DNA of 28,801 nt from JAWKTM01 sp041399085. GTDB lineage: Bacteria > Planctomycetota > Planctomycetia > Pirellulales > Pirellulaceae. This document shows, piece by piece, positions 1 to 8,622 of the stretch. The stretch is taken from NCBI GenBank assembly GCA_041399085.1, contig JAWKTM010000083.1, positions 1 to 28,801 on the forward strand, in the 5' to 3' direction. The position numbers and the translations under genes are program-made. The notes below the pieces were generated by a model. The model made no database searches, had not been told where the DNA came from, and saw only the letters and a program-made list of their open reading frames with translations. Within the stretch, counting starts at the first letter, position 1. Every line of letters starts with the position of its first letter.

Positions 1-60
1 TCGGACTGTCGGGCCCGGCGAAGTGATCGCGGCACGGTACCATCGACGGCCGACAATCCC

Positions 61-1074
61 CTACTGCGAAACATTGCGAACGAAGCCGGGTGTTGTCACT
101 GCAATGCTCCACAAGGAACCCCCAGCGGTAACATACAGCGTCTTTCGGTCCGAGCCTCCGAAGGCCACATTGGTGACTTCATCGCGTGGAATGGGGATGA
201 ACCTCAATAGTTTGCCTTCGGGAGAGAAGACATAGACGCCGGCCGTCGCGGGCTCGGCGGATTCGTGCGGCGGATTCGGTTTATTCAAGCCAGCCGCCAC
301 ATAGAGCCGACCACGCACGTCGAGCTTCATGCCGTCTGGGCCGCGTGTGGTTTTCCAATCGTGGATCAGCTTCTGGCTGGCCGGATCGACCGTGCCATCC
401 GCTCGCAAATCGAATCGCCACAGTTTTCGAGCGCCGCCAACCGTGTTGTTATTATTGTCGGCCACAAACAAATACTTGTCATCCGCGGTCACCACCAAAC
501 CATTAGGTCGGTCGACTTCGTGAGTGATAATGCGGGTGACTTTTCCGTCACGATCAATGCGATAGACGCCTTCGATTTCGCGACCATTGTTGTCTCGCAT
601 TTCCATGTTGGATCGGTCGCCATAACGTGGATCGGAAAAGTAGATGCGACCTTTCGAATCCATGGTGAGATCGTTGGGTTGGTTGTAACGCTGGCCTTCA
701 TAGCGCTCCGTCAGCACCGTGACTTGGCCTTGAGCGTCGCGGCGCGATACCAACCGACGAACTGGCTCGCAGATAATCAAGCCGCAGCGGCCGTCGAACA
801 TCAGACCATTCGAGCCGGCGTCTTTCATGAATACCGACTGTCGGCCCTGTAAATCGCGGCGGTTGATGTGGCCATCGCCGCTGGTCAGCAGGCCCGCCAT
901 GCCATGCCATACTGGCCCCTCGCCAGCTCCGTGTTCCTGCAACAAAACCGGTTTCGCGCCCGGTGCGAGGATCGCGTCGTCGCCAGCCGGTTCGTCGGCT
1001 TGCAAACCTCCAGCGAAGCAAATAACCACGAGCGCTGAAACGAGAAGACGCAAATGATGGCGAGTCGAATGCAT
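61..1074 (-). CDS. Secreted SMP-30/gluconolactonase-like beta-propeller protein
   Basis: Predicted exported 337-residue lactone hydrolase of the SMP-30/gluconolactonase/LRE family, a six-bladed metal-dependent beta-propeller. The start chosen is the ATG giving MHSTRHHLRLLVSAL, because it begins a clean signal peptide ending near GGLQADEP; an upstream in-frame extension of 39 residues is arginine-rich and unconvincing. Family metal-site motifs are visible in order: GEGPVW (Glu), YNQPNDLT (Asn), RPNGLV (Asn) and GPDGMKLD (Asp), together with the family-typical YFSDPRYG segment. The length is normal for a secreted family member. It is divergent from the zinc-ribbon gene across about 150 bp, where I see no clear promoter. 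The family assignment is firm; the natural substrate (sugar lactone or another ester) cannot be read from the sequence. Confidence 0.9.
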   Translation of the reverse strand: MHSTRHHLRLLVSALVVICFAGGLQADEPAGDDAILAPGAKPVLLQEHGAGEGPVWHGMAGLLTSGDGHINRRDLQGRQSVFMKDAGSNGLMFDGRCGLIICEPVRRLVSRRDAQGQVTVLTERYEGQRYNQPNDLTMDSKGRIYFSDPRYGDRSNMEMRDNNGREIEGVYRIDRDGKVTRIITHEVDRPNGLVVTADDKYLFVADNNNNTVGGARKLWRFDLRADGTVDPASQKLIHDWKTTRGPDGMKLDVRGRLYVAAGLNKPNPPHESAEPATAGVYVFSPEGKLLRFIPIPRDEVTNVAFGGSDRKTLYVTAGGSLWSIAVTTPGFVRNVSQ

Positions 1075-1223
1075 GGCTTTGTATCTCCGAGCGAGTTGAC
1101 GGTTGGACCGCTTGCGAAGCGATGGTCGAATGAAGCAAGATAGTTGGCCACGCGAGCAAGTTCCACTGAAGGAACAACGAGCAATACGCATCGCCTCGTC
1201 GCGGCTCCGCCCTTTTCCGTTGA

Positions 1224-1826
1224 ATGTCCGCTTTGTCTTCCGTCACCGAATCATCGAGCAAGCGTTGTCCGAGCTGCGGCGTGGAATTGGCGGCCGGAGC
1301 GGTATTGTGCATTCAATGTGGATACCACTTGGTGCATGGCCGTCATTTGGCGTTGGTGTATGACGGCGACGACGACACCAATGCAGCGCCCGCCGATCCG
1401 ACGTTTGCCTCAAACCCTTACGCCGCGCCGCGGACCGTCACGCCGCCGGTCGCGTTTATCGACCCGTCGGCCGAATTGCCGGATTCCATCGTACGCGCTG
1501 TCCGCGGAATTTCTCGTGACGGCGGCCTGTTGCCTTGGATGGCGTTGTTTGGGATGTGCGTTTGCCAGTTTACTCTTCCGCTGATATTGGTGGTGGTGTT
1601 TCCCTGGTCGATTGGTCGACTCATCCAAATGCAGCGATTGCGGCAACGGTTCTTATTGCTTCGCCAGCCGAACTCGCTGTCGCCACATTATGAGGTCGCG
1701 ATGGCGTTTCAATCGGCTTGGCAACGTTGTTGGCTTACGTTCGGCGCGTGTGCGTTGTTGTGGATTGTGATCATTGTCACTCAGCTTTGGTTCAACTGGA
1801 TGTCCGAGTTTTTTGGGCGGGGTTGA
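1224..1826 (+). CDS. Zinc-ribbon membrane protein of unknown function
   Basis: A 200-residue protein with an N-terminal zinc ribbon (RCPSCGVELAAGAVLCIQCGY; cysteines at about residues 15, 18, 29 and 32), a Pro/Ala-rich linker (about 50-80), and two strongly hydrophobic segments (about 106-128 and 170-190) that should span the membrane. A charged Arg/Gln-rich stretch lies between them. The ribbon should face the cytoplasm if it binds zinc. Small zinc-ribbon plus membrane-helix proteins of this plan are common hypothetical proteins in Planctomycetota, but I recognise no defined family. No strong ribosome binding site precedes the ATG. The stop codon is followed within 5 bases by a tandem hairpin repeat. 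Confidence 0.7.
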   Translation: MSALSSVTESSSKRCPSCGVELAAGAVLCIQCGYHLVHGRHLALVYDGDDDTNAAPADPTFASNPYAAPRTVTPPVAFIDPSAELPDSIVRAVRGISRDGGLLPWMALFGMCVCQFTLPLILVVVFPWSIGRLIQMQRLRQRFLLLRQPNSLSPHYEVAMAFQSAWQRCWLTFGACALLWIVIIVTQLWFNWMSEFFGRG

Positions 1827-1830
1827 GAAA

Positions 1831-1944
1831 CCGGAGTGCTTGCGCACTTCCGCTCCCATATTCTTACGGGCGTAACCGGCGTGCTCGCGCACTGCCGCTT
1901 CTATACTCGTGCCGACGATGCCGGAGTGCTTGCGCACTGCCGCT
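1831..1944. repeat. Three 24-bp hairpin repeats at exact 45-bp spacing
   Basis: Three near-identical 24-bp units start at 1831, 1876 and 1921, exactly 45 bp apart. Each holds a small inverted repeat with core AGTGCTTGCGCACT (arms AGTGC/GCACT; the middle copy is CGTGCTCGCGCACT) followed by a CCGCT tail. The sequence between units is only partly conserved. The array starts 5 bases after the stop of the zinc-ribbon gene and ends 16 bases before the 3' end of hemW, so it fills the convergent gap and could serve both transcripts as a terminator or stabiliser. Confidence 0.8.
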
Positions 1945-1959
1945 TACAGCCTTGGGTCT

Positions 1960-3087
1960 TTACGGTACTAGCAGCTCGGGCCAGAGGCTGTCGCTGACGA
2001 CTAGTCCCGATCGCGTCAACCGCAATTGATCGGCGGCGATTTCCAGCAGACTCGCATTTAGATATCGGTCGAGAGCTCGGCCGCCGAGCGACACGGCGTC
2101 GAAGCCCGTGCGTTCGCGAAACCACGCCAGCGGCAGGCCTTCGAGACGCCGCAGGCCGAAGACCAGCAGCTCGCGAGCCCGCTGTTCCGGCGTCAGCGTT
2201 TCGCTGTCCGCCACGGGCGAATCGCCGCGTTCGATACGTTTCAGCCAAGCCGTGACGCTGCGATGATTTGTTTCGCGGCGGCCGCCGACAAACCGAGCCG
2301 CTCCAGGGCCAGCGGCAAAATACTCGCCGCCCAACCAGTAGTTCTCATTGTGGCGGCATTGTCGACCAGGCAGGGCGAAGTTCGAAACCTCATAGTGTTC
2401 GAATCCATTCGATGTGAGCGTGTCGATGGCCGCCAAGTACATGGCCAGCTCGTCTTCTTCGGGAACAGGGCGAAGTTCGCTGCGATGGAGTCTCGCCCAG
2501 TACGACGTGCCCTTTTCCCACGTCAGACCATACGTCGACAGATGACTCGGCCGCACGGCCAGAGCCGATTCAAGGTCGTCACGCCACTGGTCGACCGTCT
2601 CGCCGGGCGTCGCGAAGATCAAATCCAACGCGACGTTCTGGATTCGCGTTCGTGCCTGCTCGACGGCTCGTGCGATGTCGTCGGCCCGATGATCGCGTTC
2701 CAACGTGGTTAGTTTCGGATCGCGAAATGATTGCACGCCGAGGCTCAGGCGATTCACACCGGCTTCGGCGAGCGTTTCGACCAAGTCCGTCGTAAGATCA
2801 CACGGATTGCCTTCCACCGAAAATTCGGCGTCGGCTGCTAATGGATGCCAGCGCAGGACAATCGTGAGCAGTTCGGCCAGTTGCCTCGGTGCAAGATGCG
2901 TCGGCGTGCCTCCGCCCAGAAACAGCGTGTCGACCGGCTGCGGCGCGCCGAGTTGTGACAACTCTCGTTCGATGGCCTTCAAGTAGCCTTCAATCAAGTC
3001 GTCGCGACCGGCGATCAGCGTAAAGTTGCAGTATCCGCAGCGATGTCGGCAGAAGGGGACATGAACGTAGGCGGCTCGCGGCGGCAT
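1960..3087 (-). CDS. hemW: HemW-like radical SAM heme chaperone
   Basis: A 375-residue radical SAM protein. The cluster motif CRHRCGYC (CxxxCxxC, residues 13-20) binds the 4Fe-4S cluster used with S-adenosylmethionine; FLGGGTPTHL, NRLSLGVQSF and DLIFATPGETVDQW are typical of the HemN/HemW family. HemW proteins start abruptly with a short YVHVPFC lead and are about 375-400 residues long, as here, whereas true HemN is longer with an N-terminal extension; HemW acts as a heme-trafficking protein and not as coproporphyrinogen oxidase. I chose the ATG giving MPPRAAYVHVPFC. A TTG 15 bases upstream would overlap the preceding gene. It lies 5 bp downstream of the metallohydrolase gene on the same strand and is probably cotranscribed with it. 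Confidence 0.9.
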   Translation of the reverse strand: MPPRAAYVHVPFCRHRCGYCNFTLIAGRDDLIEGYLKAIERELSQLGAPQPVDTLFLGGGTPTHLAPRQLAELLTIVLRWHPLAADAEFSVEGNPCDLTTDLVETLAEAGVNRLSLGVQSFRDPKLTTLERDHRADDIARAVEQARTRIQNVALDLIFATPGETVDQWRDDLESALAVRPSHLSTYGLTWEKGTSYWARLHRSELRPVPEEDELAMYLAAIDTLTSNGFEHYEVSNFALPGRQCRHNENYWLGGEYFAAGPGAARFVGGRRETNHRSVTAWLKRIERGDSPVADSETLTPEQRARELLVFGLRRLEGLPLAWFRERTGFDAVSLGGRALDRYLNASLLEIAADQLRLTRSGLVVSDSLWPELLVP

Positions 3088-3092
3088 GGCGG

Positions 3093-3932
3093 CTACAACC
3101 AAAGATGCAGCCGGCCATCGAGCATGTCGGGCAGAGCGCGATGGACGAGCTTCGCGATCTGCCCGCCGTGATAACGCGTGCTGAAGTGGCTGGCGATGAT
3201 TCGTTCGTTTCGGAATCGGTCGCGACGTTCCACGAAATCGTCCAAGTGCATGTGACCGTGCTTATGGATTTTCTCCTTGCGATGCCCGGCGGCGACGAAC
3301 GTCATTTCGACGATCAGCACCTTGGCTTCGTACATCGCCGGACAATTATCCAAGCCTTCGGGCGACGTATCGCCGAGGTATCCGAGAATCGGCACGCGCA
3401 CCTCGTGCGAGACCTCTTCGCCGCTCAGACGAATATCGCGAATCTGGTCGCCGCTCAACCCAACGTACTCGGGCTTCAGCTTCTTTCGCCGGTCCCAGAT
3501 CAAGTAACCCAGCGACGGCACGGTGTGTTTCGTCGCGCTGACGGTCACGATCAGCTCGCGCGACAACTCGATCTCGTCGCCCGGTTTGACGCCGATCAAT
3601 CGGCAAGGCAGCCGCCCGCGATCCAAGCGGCTGACGGCCTTCAGCAGATGGTTCACCGTATCGACGGCGTGTTCGGGCAAGTAGATGTCGGGCGGTTCCA
3701 TCTTCATCATCCGCCGCCGTGCCACATAAACCGGCAGCGCCGCGACGTGATCCAGATGCGTATGCGTGATGAACCAAGTGGCGGTGCCCATGAAGTCCCA
3801 AGGCTGAGCGCCGAGATCGAAACCGACTTTGAGCTCGGGAATTCGCCAGTACGTTTGCACGGCCGCGCGCGAGTAGCCCTCGATCGTCAGTTCGTGATGT
3901 TTGAGCCGTTGGATGGGGCAGTTCTCGACCAT
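3093..3932 (-). CDS. RNase Z-like metallo-beta-lactamase-fold hydrolase
   Basis: A 279-residue soluble protein of the metallo-beta-lactamase superfamily. The zinc-binding motif THTHLDH is at residues 56-62, with YLGDTSPEG supplying the bridging aspartate and ASHFSTRY a late histidine, the arrangement seen in ribonuclease Z/ElaC relatives (tRNA 3' processing). It is shorter than typical RNase Z (about 300-320 residues) and begins with an unusual lead, so it may be one of the RNase Z-like phosphodiesterases and not the housekeeping enzyme. The C-terminal half is very basic near GHRKEKIHKHGHMHLDD. It starts at ATG 3932 and is followed after 5 bp by hemW. No signal peptide is visible. Fold confidence is high; the substrate is inferred only. 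Confidence 0.85.
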   Translation of the reverse strand: MVENCPIQRLKHHELTIEGYSRAAVQTYWRIPELKVGFDLGAQPWDFMGTATWFITHTHLDHVAALPVYVARRRMMKMEPPDIYLPEHAVDTVNHLLKAVSRLDRGRLPCRLIGVKPGDEIELSRELIVTVSATKHTVPSLGYLIWDRRKKLKPEYVGLSGDQIRDIRLSGEEVSHEVRVPILGYLGDTSPEGLDNCPAMYEAKVLIVEMTFVAAGHRKEKIHKHGHMHLDDFVERRDRFRNERIIASHFSTRYHGGQIAKLVHRALPDMLDGRLHLWL

Positions 3933-4130
3933 GATCGACAGTGCGGTTCAAGACGGAGGGCAGTATGTTTGACTTGCTCGACAAGCGAACCGGCCAGTCT
4001 AAGCGCGATATCGAAGGCTGGTAAGGCAAGCGATTGCGCGGCACCGTCACAATCGGTGCTCCGTCGTCTCGATGATCAAGCGACAAGCCGCATCTTGTGC
4101 CATCGTTAGGTGGGAAATCGGGCCGGCGCA

Positions 4131-4170
4131 AAAATATAGGCCGGCCTTGCGATGTGCGCGAGGCCGGCCT
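4131..4170 (-). terminator. Rho-independent terminator of the histone-like gene
   Basis: Two copies of the self-complementary decamer AGGCCGGCCT (4138-4147 and 4161-4170) form a 10-bp G+C-rich stem around a 13-base loop. On the minus strand the stem is followed by ATATTTTTGCG, a U-tract. It lies about 50 bases downstream of the stop of the H1-like gene, in the right orientation to end that transcript. The rest of 3933-4221 shows nothing else I can name. Confidence 0.8.
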
Positions 4171-4221
4171 GTCTCGTTGTTTTCTTGAAAGTGCGCGGCT
4201 TGAATGCCGCGAAGCAGCGAA

Positions 4222-4524
4222 CTACTTCTTCGCCTTCGAGGCGGCAGCTTTCTTAGCGGGCGCCTTCTTGGCCGGAGCGGCCTTGGGCGAACGCTTAGCC
4301 GCAGTGGCTTTCGGCGAACGCTTGGCCGTCGAAGCCTTGGCGGTGCTCTTCGCAGCGCCCTTCGCTCCCTTGGCGCTCTTGGCGGGAGCCGCCGTCTTGC
4401 CCGCGGCCTTCTTAGGCGAACGCGGAGCAGCCGTCTTGGCGGCCGGGGTGGAAGCGGACTTCTTGGGCGACTTGGTCGCTTTCTTCGCGGTCGAGGTGCT
4501 CGCCGCCTTCTTCTGCGTTGCCAT
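4222..4524 (-). CDS. Histone H1-like Lys/Ala/Pro-rich DNA-binding protein
   Basis: A 100-residue protein made almost entirely of Lys, Ala, Ser, Thr and Pro, resembling the C-terminal tail of eukaryotic histone H1 and bacterial H1-like proteins (Hc1/AlgP/BpH1 class). SPKK-type minor-groove-binding motifs recur: KSPKKS, RSPKKA and two KRSPKA, followed by an APAKKAPAKKAAASKAKK end. No globular domain is visible. Such tails bind DNA non-specifically and condense the nucleoid; that role here is inferred from composition. An AGGAG lies 9 bases before the ATG, and a strong terminator follows the gene, so it appears to be a single-gene transcript. It could be confused with a low-complexity artefact, but the ribosome site, terminator and clean frame argue for a real gene. 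Confidence 0.85.
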   Translation of the reverse strand: MATQKKAASTSTAKKATKSPKKSASTPAAKTAAPRSPKKAAGKTAAPAKSAKGAKGAAKSTAKASTAKRSPKATAAKRSPKAAPAKKAPAKKAAASKAKK

Positions 4525-4945
4525 TTCCTATGGCTCCTAATAAAGGTATCAACTCCTCCGCGGCTCGTTGGTCCCGCACGTGCGAGAACCGACGCCGCAA
4601 TGCCGCTAGACGAGTCATCGCAACATGACGGTGTTGACCAGGTCGCCACCGTTATCGGCCACAGCTTGACTCGCCCAGTTTTCGCATTGAACCAACTTTG
4701 CCTCTATTTCGTCAAGACGAATTTTTAACTTGAGCCATTCAACCCACGCAATTCAAAATCTCGTCACATCCGATCGTGGTTGAGTCGACGCGTAGAAGTG
4801 AGTGCCGCCGAGTTCACCCAAGTTGCTCGCCCGCCCCGGATCACTACGGGCAAGCCGCGCTCGAAACGCTGGCGCACCAATTCGTGCTCGTATTCAGCGC
4901 AGCGGTACTCGTACACGTACTCGCAAATCAGGCCACCTTACGGAA
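4525..4945. other. Intergenic region upstream of the H1-like gene
   Basis: This is the first part of a 537-bp gap between the H1-like gene and the 3' end of oppF. It has no convincing reading frame. A possible minus-strand promoter is noted separately. The remainder (about 4740-4945) shows nothing recognisable except arginine-coding frames caused by G+C-rich sequence. Hairpin repeats follow from 4946. Confidence 0.5.
4686..4715 (-). promoter_or_regulatory. Possible sigma70-type promoter for the H1-like gene
   Basis: On the minus strand, TTGACG (4710-4715) is separated by 18 bases from TTCAAT (4686-4691), inside an A+T-richer patch about 160 bases upstream of the H1-like start. The -35 box is good, the -10 box is weak, and the 5' untranslated region would be long, so this is only a candidate. 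Confidence 0.25.
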
Positions 4946-5051
4946 GAACTCAACGGGAGCTTCGGTCTCCCGGAAAGAAGAACTCAGCAGGAGCTTCGTG
5001 CTCCCGGAAAGCGATGGAAGATCTCAGCGGGAGCTTCGGTCTCCCGGAAAG
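4946..5051. repeat. Three hairpin repeats (GGGAGC-TTCG-CTCCC type) after oppF
   Basis: Three 32-bp copies lie at 4946-4977, 4980-5011 and 5020-5051. Each has the form of a CTCA lead, then GGGAGCTTCGGTCTCCCGG, then AAAG. Copies 1 and 3 can fold as GGGAG/CTCCC. Copy 2 has a compensated-looking variant, GGAGCTTCGTGCTCC, that keeps a perfect stem with changed bases. The array ends 10 bases before the oppF stop codon as read on the plus strand, so it lies just 3' of the transporter operon. Relatives occur at 17912-17967. Confidence 0.8.
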
Positions 5052-5061
5052 GCAACGCGAC

Positions 5062-6079
5062 TCACGATTTCTCGGCCTTCAAGCAGGCTACTTTGTGGCG
5101 TTGACCTTCTAGCCACGGGACGACTTCACGGCAGTCGGCTTCCGCGATGGGGCAGCGGTCGGCGAATGGGCATCCCGGATATTCGCGGTCGGGCGAGGGA
5201 ACTTCGCCGGTGAGCACAATGCGTTGGCGTTGTCGCTCGTGACGTGGATCGGGGACCGGGGCGGCCGACAGCAACGCTTGGGTATAAGGATGGCGGGGCG
5301 ACGAGTAGAGCTGACCGGCCGGCGCCAACTCCACAATCCGCCCCAAATACATCACACCCACACGATGCGCGATGTGCCGCACCACGGCCAAATCATGGGC
5401 GATGAACAGATAGGCGATGCCGAGCTGTTGTTGCAGCTCCATCAACAAATTGATCACCTGAGCTTGAATCGAAACGTCCAACGCCGACACGGGCTCGTCG
5501 CACACAATCAATTTCGGATTCACAGCCAAGGCCCGCGCGATGCCAATCCGTTGCCGCTGGCCGCCGGAAAACTCGTGCGGATAGCGATTCAAAAACCGGG
5601 GGTTCAATCCCACCATGTCCATCAACCGCAACACTTCCAGCTTTCGCTCGCGCGACGCATGCAGCCGATGGATCTTCATCGGCTCGCCAATGATGTCGCC
5701 CACCGTCACTCGTGGATTCAGCGATGCGAACGGGTCCTGAAAAATCATCTGCATGTCGCGGCGAATCGGACGCATCGCGGCTTCGTCCAAGCCATCAATG
5801 CGACGGCCGCCAAATTCGATCATCCCATTCGTGGGTCGCAATAGATTCACAATCGCCCGAGCCGTCGTGGACTTGCCACAACCCGACTCGCCGACCAACC
5901 CCAGCGTCTCGCCCGGATGGATCGCGAAGCTGACGCCGTCGACCGCGCGCGTCACCCCGAATCGGCTTGAACAACGAACCACGGCGAAACGGAAAATGGA
6001 CCTGAAGATCGCGCACGCAGCAGCGGGTCGTGTGTCGCGCTGGTCGGAAACTCGGGCTCGGTCGCCAAGTGCGTGTCGC

Positions 6080-6083
<4 letters not shown>
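5062..6083 (-). CDS. oppF: OppF-type peptide ABC transporter ATPase (frameshifted N-terminus)
   Basis: ATP-binding subunit of an oligopeptide/dipeptide (Opp/Dpp) importer. Walker A GESGCGKST, signature SGGQRQR, Walker B KLIVCDEP, the D-loop SALD and the switch histidine in IAHDL are intact, and the C-terminal oligo_HPY cysteine region (GCPFADRCPIAEADC...C) is present. The true start is almost certainly GTG 6083, which overlaps the oppD stop as GTGA and reads MSDTHLATEPEF...DPLL. From there the frame must change twice to reach the ATPase: near 6017 (into VRDLQVHFPFRRGSLFKPIR) and near 5956 in a GGGG run (into VTRAVDGVSF). Removing one base at each site gives about 339 residues, normal for OppF. 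Either consensus errors or an inactivated gene would explain this. No permease or binding-protein gene is in the window. Confidence 0.85.
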
Positions 6084-7159
<1,076 letters not shown>

Positions 7160-7294
7160 TGCCGTCTCCACAATCTTGCTCGGTCGATGTGATGAAGGAA
7201 TGGTAACCGATTTCGTCGTAGCGGACAGTTCGCTACAGTCGTGAAGGCAACCAGCTTGAAACTCGCCCCTTCCCTCGCATTCCCAAGCCACATC

Positions 7295-8494
7295 ATGCCG
7301 AACACCACGACACCGATCGAACCGAATCTGGACCGAGCCTTCGACCTGGTCATGCAGTTGATGGCCATTCCGGGCAAGAGCGGCGAAGAGCAAGCCGCCG
7401 CCGAGTTCATCATCGAACGCCTGAAAGCCGCCGGTGCTCCGGCCGACGCCATTCGTTTCGACACGGCCAACCGCCGCACGGCCATCGCGGGTCAAACCGG
7501 CAACCTGATCCTGAAATTGCCCGGCACGGTGCGAGCCCCGCGGCGAATGCTCAGCTCGCATATCGACACCGTGCCGATTTGCGTCGGAAGCCAACCGAAA
7601 CGCAAAGGCAACGTGGTCACTTCCGCGGCGCCGGGCACGGGACTGGGCGCCGACAATCGAGCCGGCGCGGCCACGATCCTCTCGGCCGCATTGACGATCT
7701 TGGAAAACAAGCTGCCGCATCCGCCGCTCACGTTCGTCTGGTTCATCCAAGAAGAGATCGGGCTGCAAGGTTCCCGCTGCGTCAACAAACCGATGCTGGG
7801 CAGTCCCAAGCTGGCGTTCAATTGGGACGGCGGTGCTCCTCACAAGCTGACAATCGGCGCGACCGGCGGCTATCGCATGACGATCGACGTGCAAGGCATC
7901 GCCAGCCACGCCGGCGGAGCTCCCGAACACGGTGTGAGTGCGATCGCCATCGCTTCGATCGCCATCGCCGAACTGCATCGCGGCGGTTGGCACGGGTTGA
8001 TTCAGCAAGGCAAACAACTGGGCACCAGCAACGTCGGTTATATCCACGGCGGCGAAGCGACCAATGTGGTGACCGATCGCGTGCAGCTTCGCGCTGAAGC
8101 GCGCAGCCACAATCCGGCCTTCCGCGAACGGATCGTGAAGCAAATCGAAAAGGCGTTTCGCAACGCGGCGAAGGAAGTGAAGAACGTCGACGGCAAGAGC
8201 GGCTCGGTGTCGTTTGATGGCCAAACCGACTACGAATCGTTCCGATTGGAGAAGAATGAACCGTGCGTCTTGGCAGCCGAAGCCGCCGTGAAAGCGATCG
8301 GCCGCGAGCCGCAATTGGCAATCGCCAACGGCGGGCTCGACGCCAACTGGACCACGCGCCACGGCATCCCCACCGTGACGCTCGGCTGCGGCCAAGTGAA
8401 CCAGCACATGGTGACCGAAGCCCTCATGGTCGACGAATTCCTGGAAGCCTGCCGCATCGCGATGAAACTCGCAACGGCTACCGAGGCAGTGTGA
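7295..8494 (+). CDS. M20-family metallopeptidase, PepT-like
   Basis: A 399-residue cytoplasmic zinc peptidase of the M20 family, closest in pattern to PepT-like tripeptide aminopeptidases. Ligand and catalytic motifs are visible: SSHIDTVP (His89, Asp91), GLGADNRAG (Asp120 bridging), FIQEEIGLQGS (Glu153 general base, Glu154), FNWDGG (Asp178) and a late HMVTE histidine. The dimerisation-domain motif GIASHAGGAPEHGVSAI is present. The ATG giving MPNTTTPIEPN was chosen over an upstream GTG, because family members begin just before the EPNLDRAFDLVMQLM helix. It is divergent from the peptide-importer ATPases, which suggests that imported peptides are trimmed by this enzyme. Ten bases after its stop begins a repeated element. 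Confidence 0.9.
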   Translation: MPNTTTPIEPNLDRAFDLVMQLMAIPGKSGEEQAAAEFIIERLKAAGAPADAIRFDTANRRTAIAGQTGNLILKLPGTVRAPRRMLSSHIDTVPICVGSQPKRKGNVVTSAAPGTGLGADNRAGAATILSAALTILENKLPHPPLTFVWFIQEEIGLQGSRCVNKPMLGSPKLAFNWDGGAPHKLTIGATGGYRMTIDVQGIASHAGGAPEHGVSAIAIASIAIAELHRGGWHGLIQQGKQLGTSNVGYIHGGEATNVVTDRVQLRAEARSHNPAFRERIVKQIEKAFRNAAKEVKNVDGKSGSVSFDGQTDYESFRLEKNEPCVLAAEAAVKAIGREPQLAIANGGLDANWTTRHGIPTVTLGCGQVNQHMVTEALMVDEFLEACRIAMKLATATEAV

Positions 8495-8504
8495 ACTCCG
8501 CTTT

Positions 8505-8580
8505 TCGGCTGGTATTCGCGTCGGTCGTTTAACCGCGTGGGCAACGCCCCGCGCGCTCGTTGGACGAGGCCACCATAAAC
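8505..8580. repeat. Dispersed ~75-bp repeat, copy A
   Basis: Shares a long core with 11194-11270, including GTCGTTTAACCGCGTGGGCA then ACGCCCCGCGCG, and a GTTGGACGAGGC block. The core can fold as CGCG-T-GGGC-AAC-GCCC-CGCG. It begins 10 bases after the peptidase stop and ends about 40 bases before the 3' end of the sulfatase. It is not bounded by terminal inverted repeats or a transposase gene. Confidence 0.8.
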
Positions 8581-8622
8581 GCTACCCAACGCAAACCGCC
8601 GGAACCAATCGTGTTCATGTGC

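Noticed and set aside
265..852. A 195-residue plus-strand reading frame
   Set aside because: Antisense to the SMP-30 gene with its conserved metal-site motifs.
3105..4109. A 334-residue plus-strand reading frame
   Set aside because: Antisense to the metallohydrolase gene, whose HTHLDH motif is unmistakable.
4222..4524. Eukaryotic contamination suggested by a histone-like protein
   Set aside because: The gene has a bacterial ribosome site, a rho-independent terminator and bacterial neighbours on both sides.
7160..8407. A long N-terminal extension of OppD on the minus strand
   Set aside because: It is antisense to the M20 peptidase, whose plus-strand protein has all family motifs; OppD proteins start at the MGNKATSTKAGEP position.
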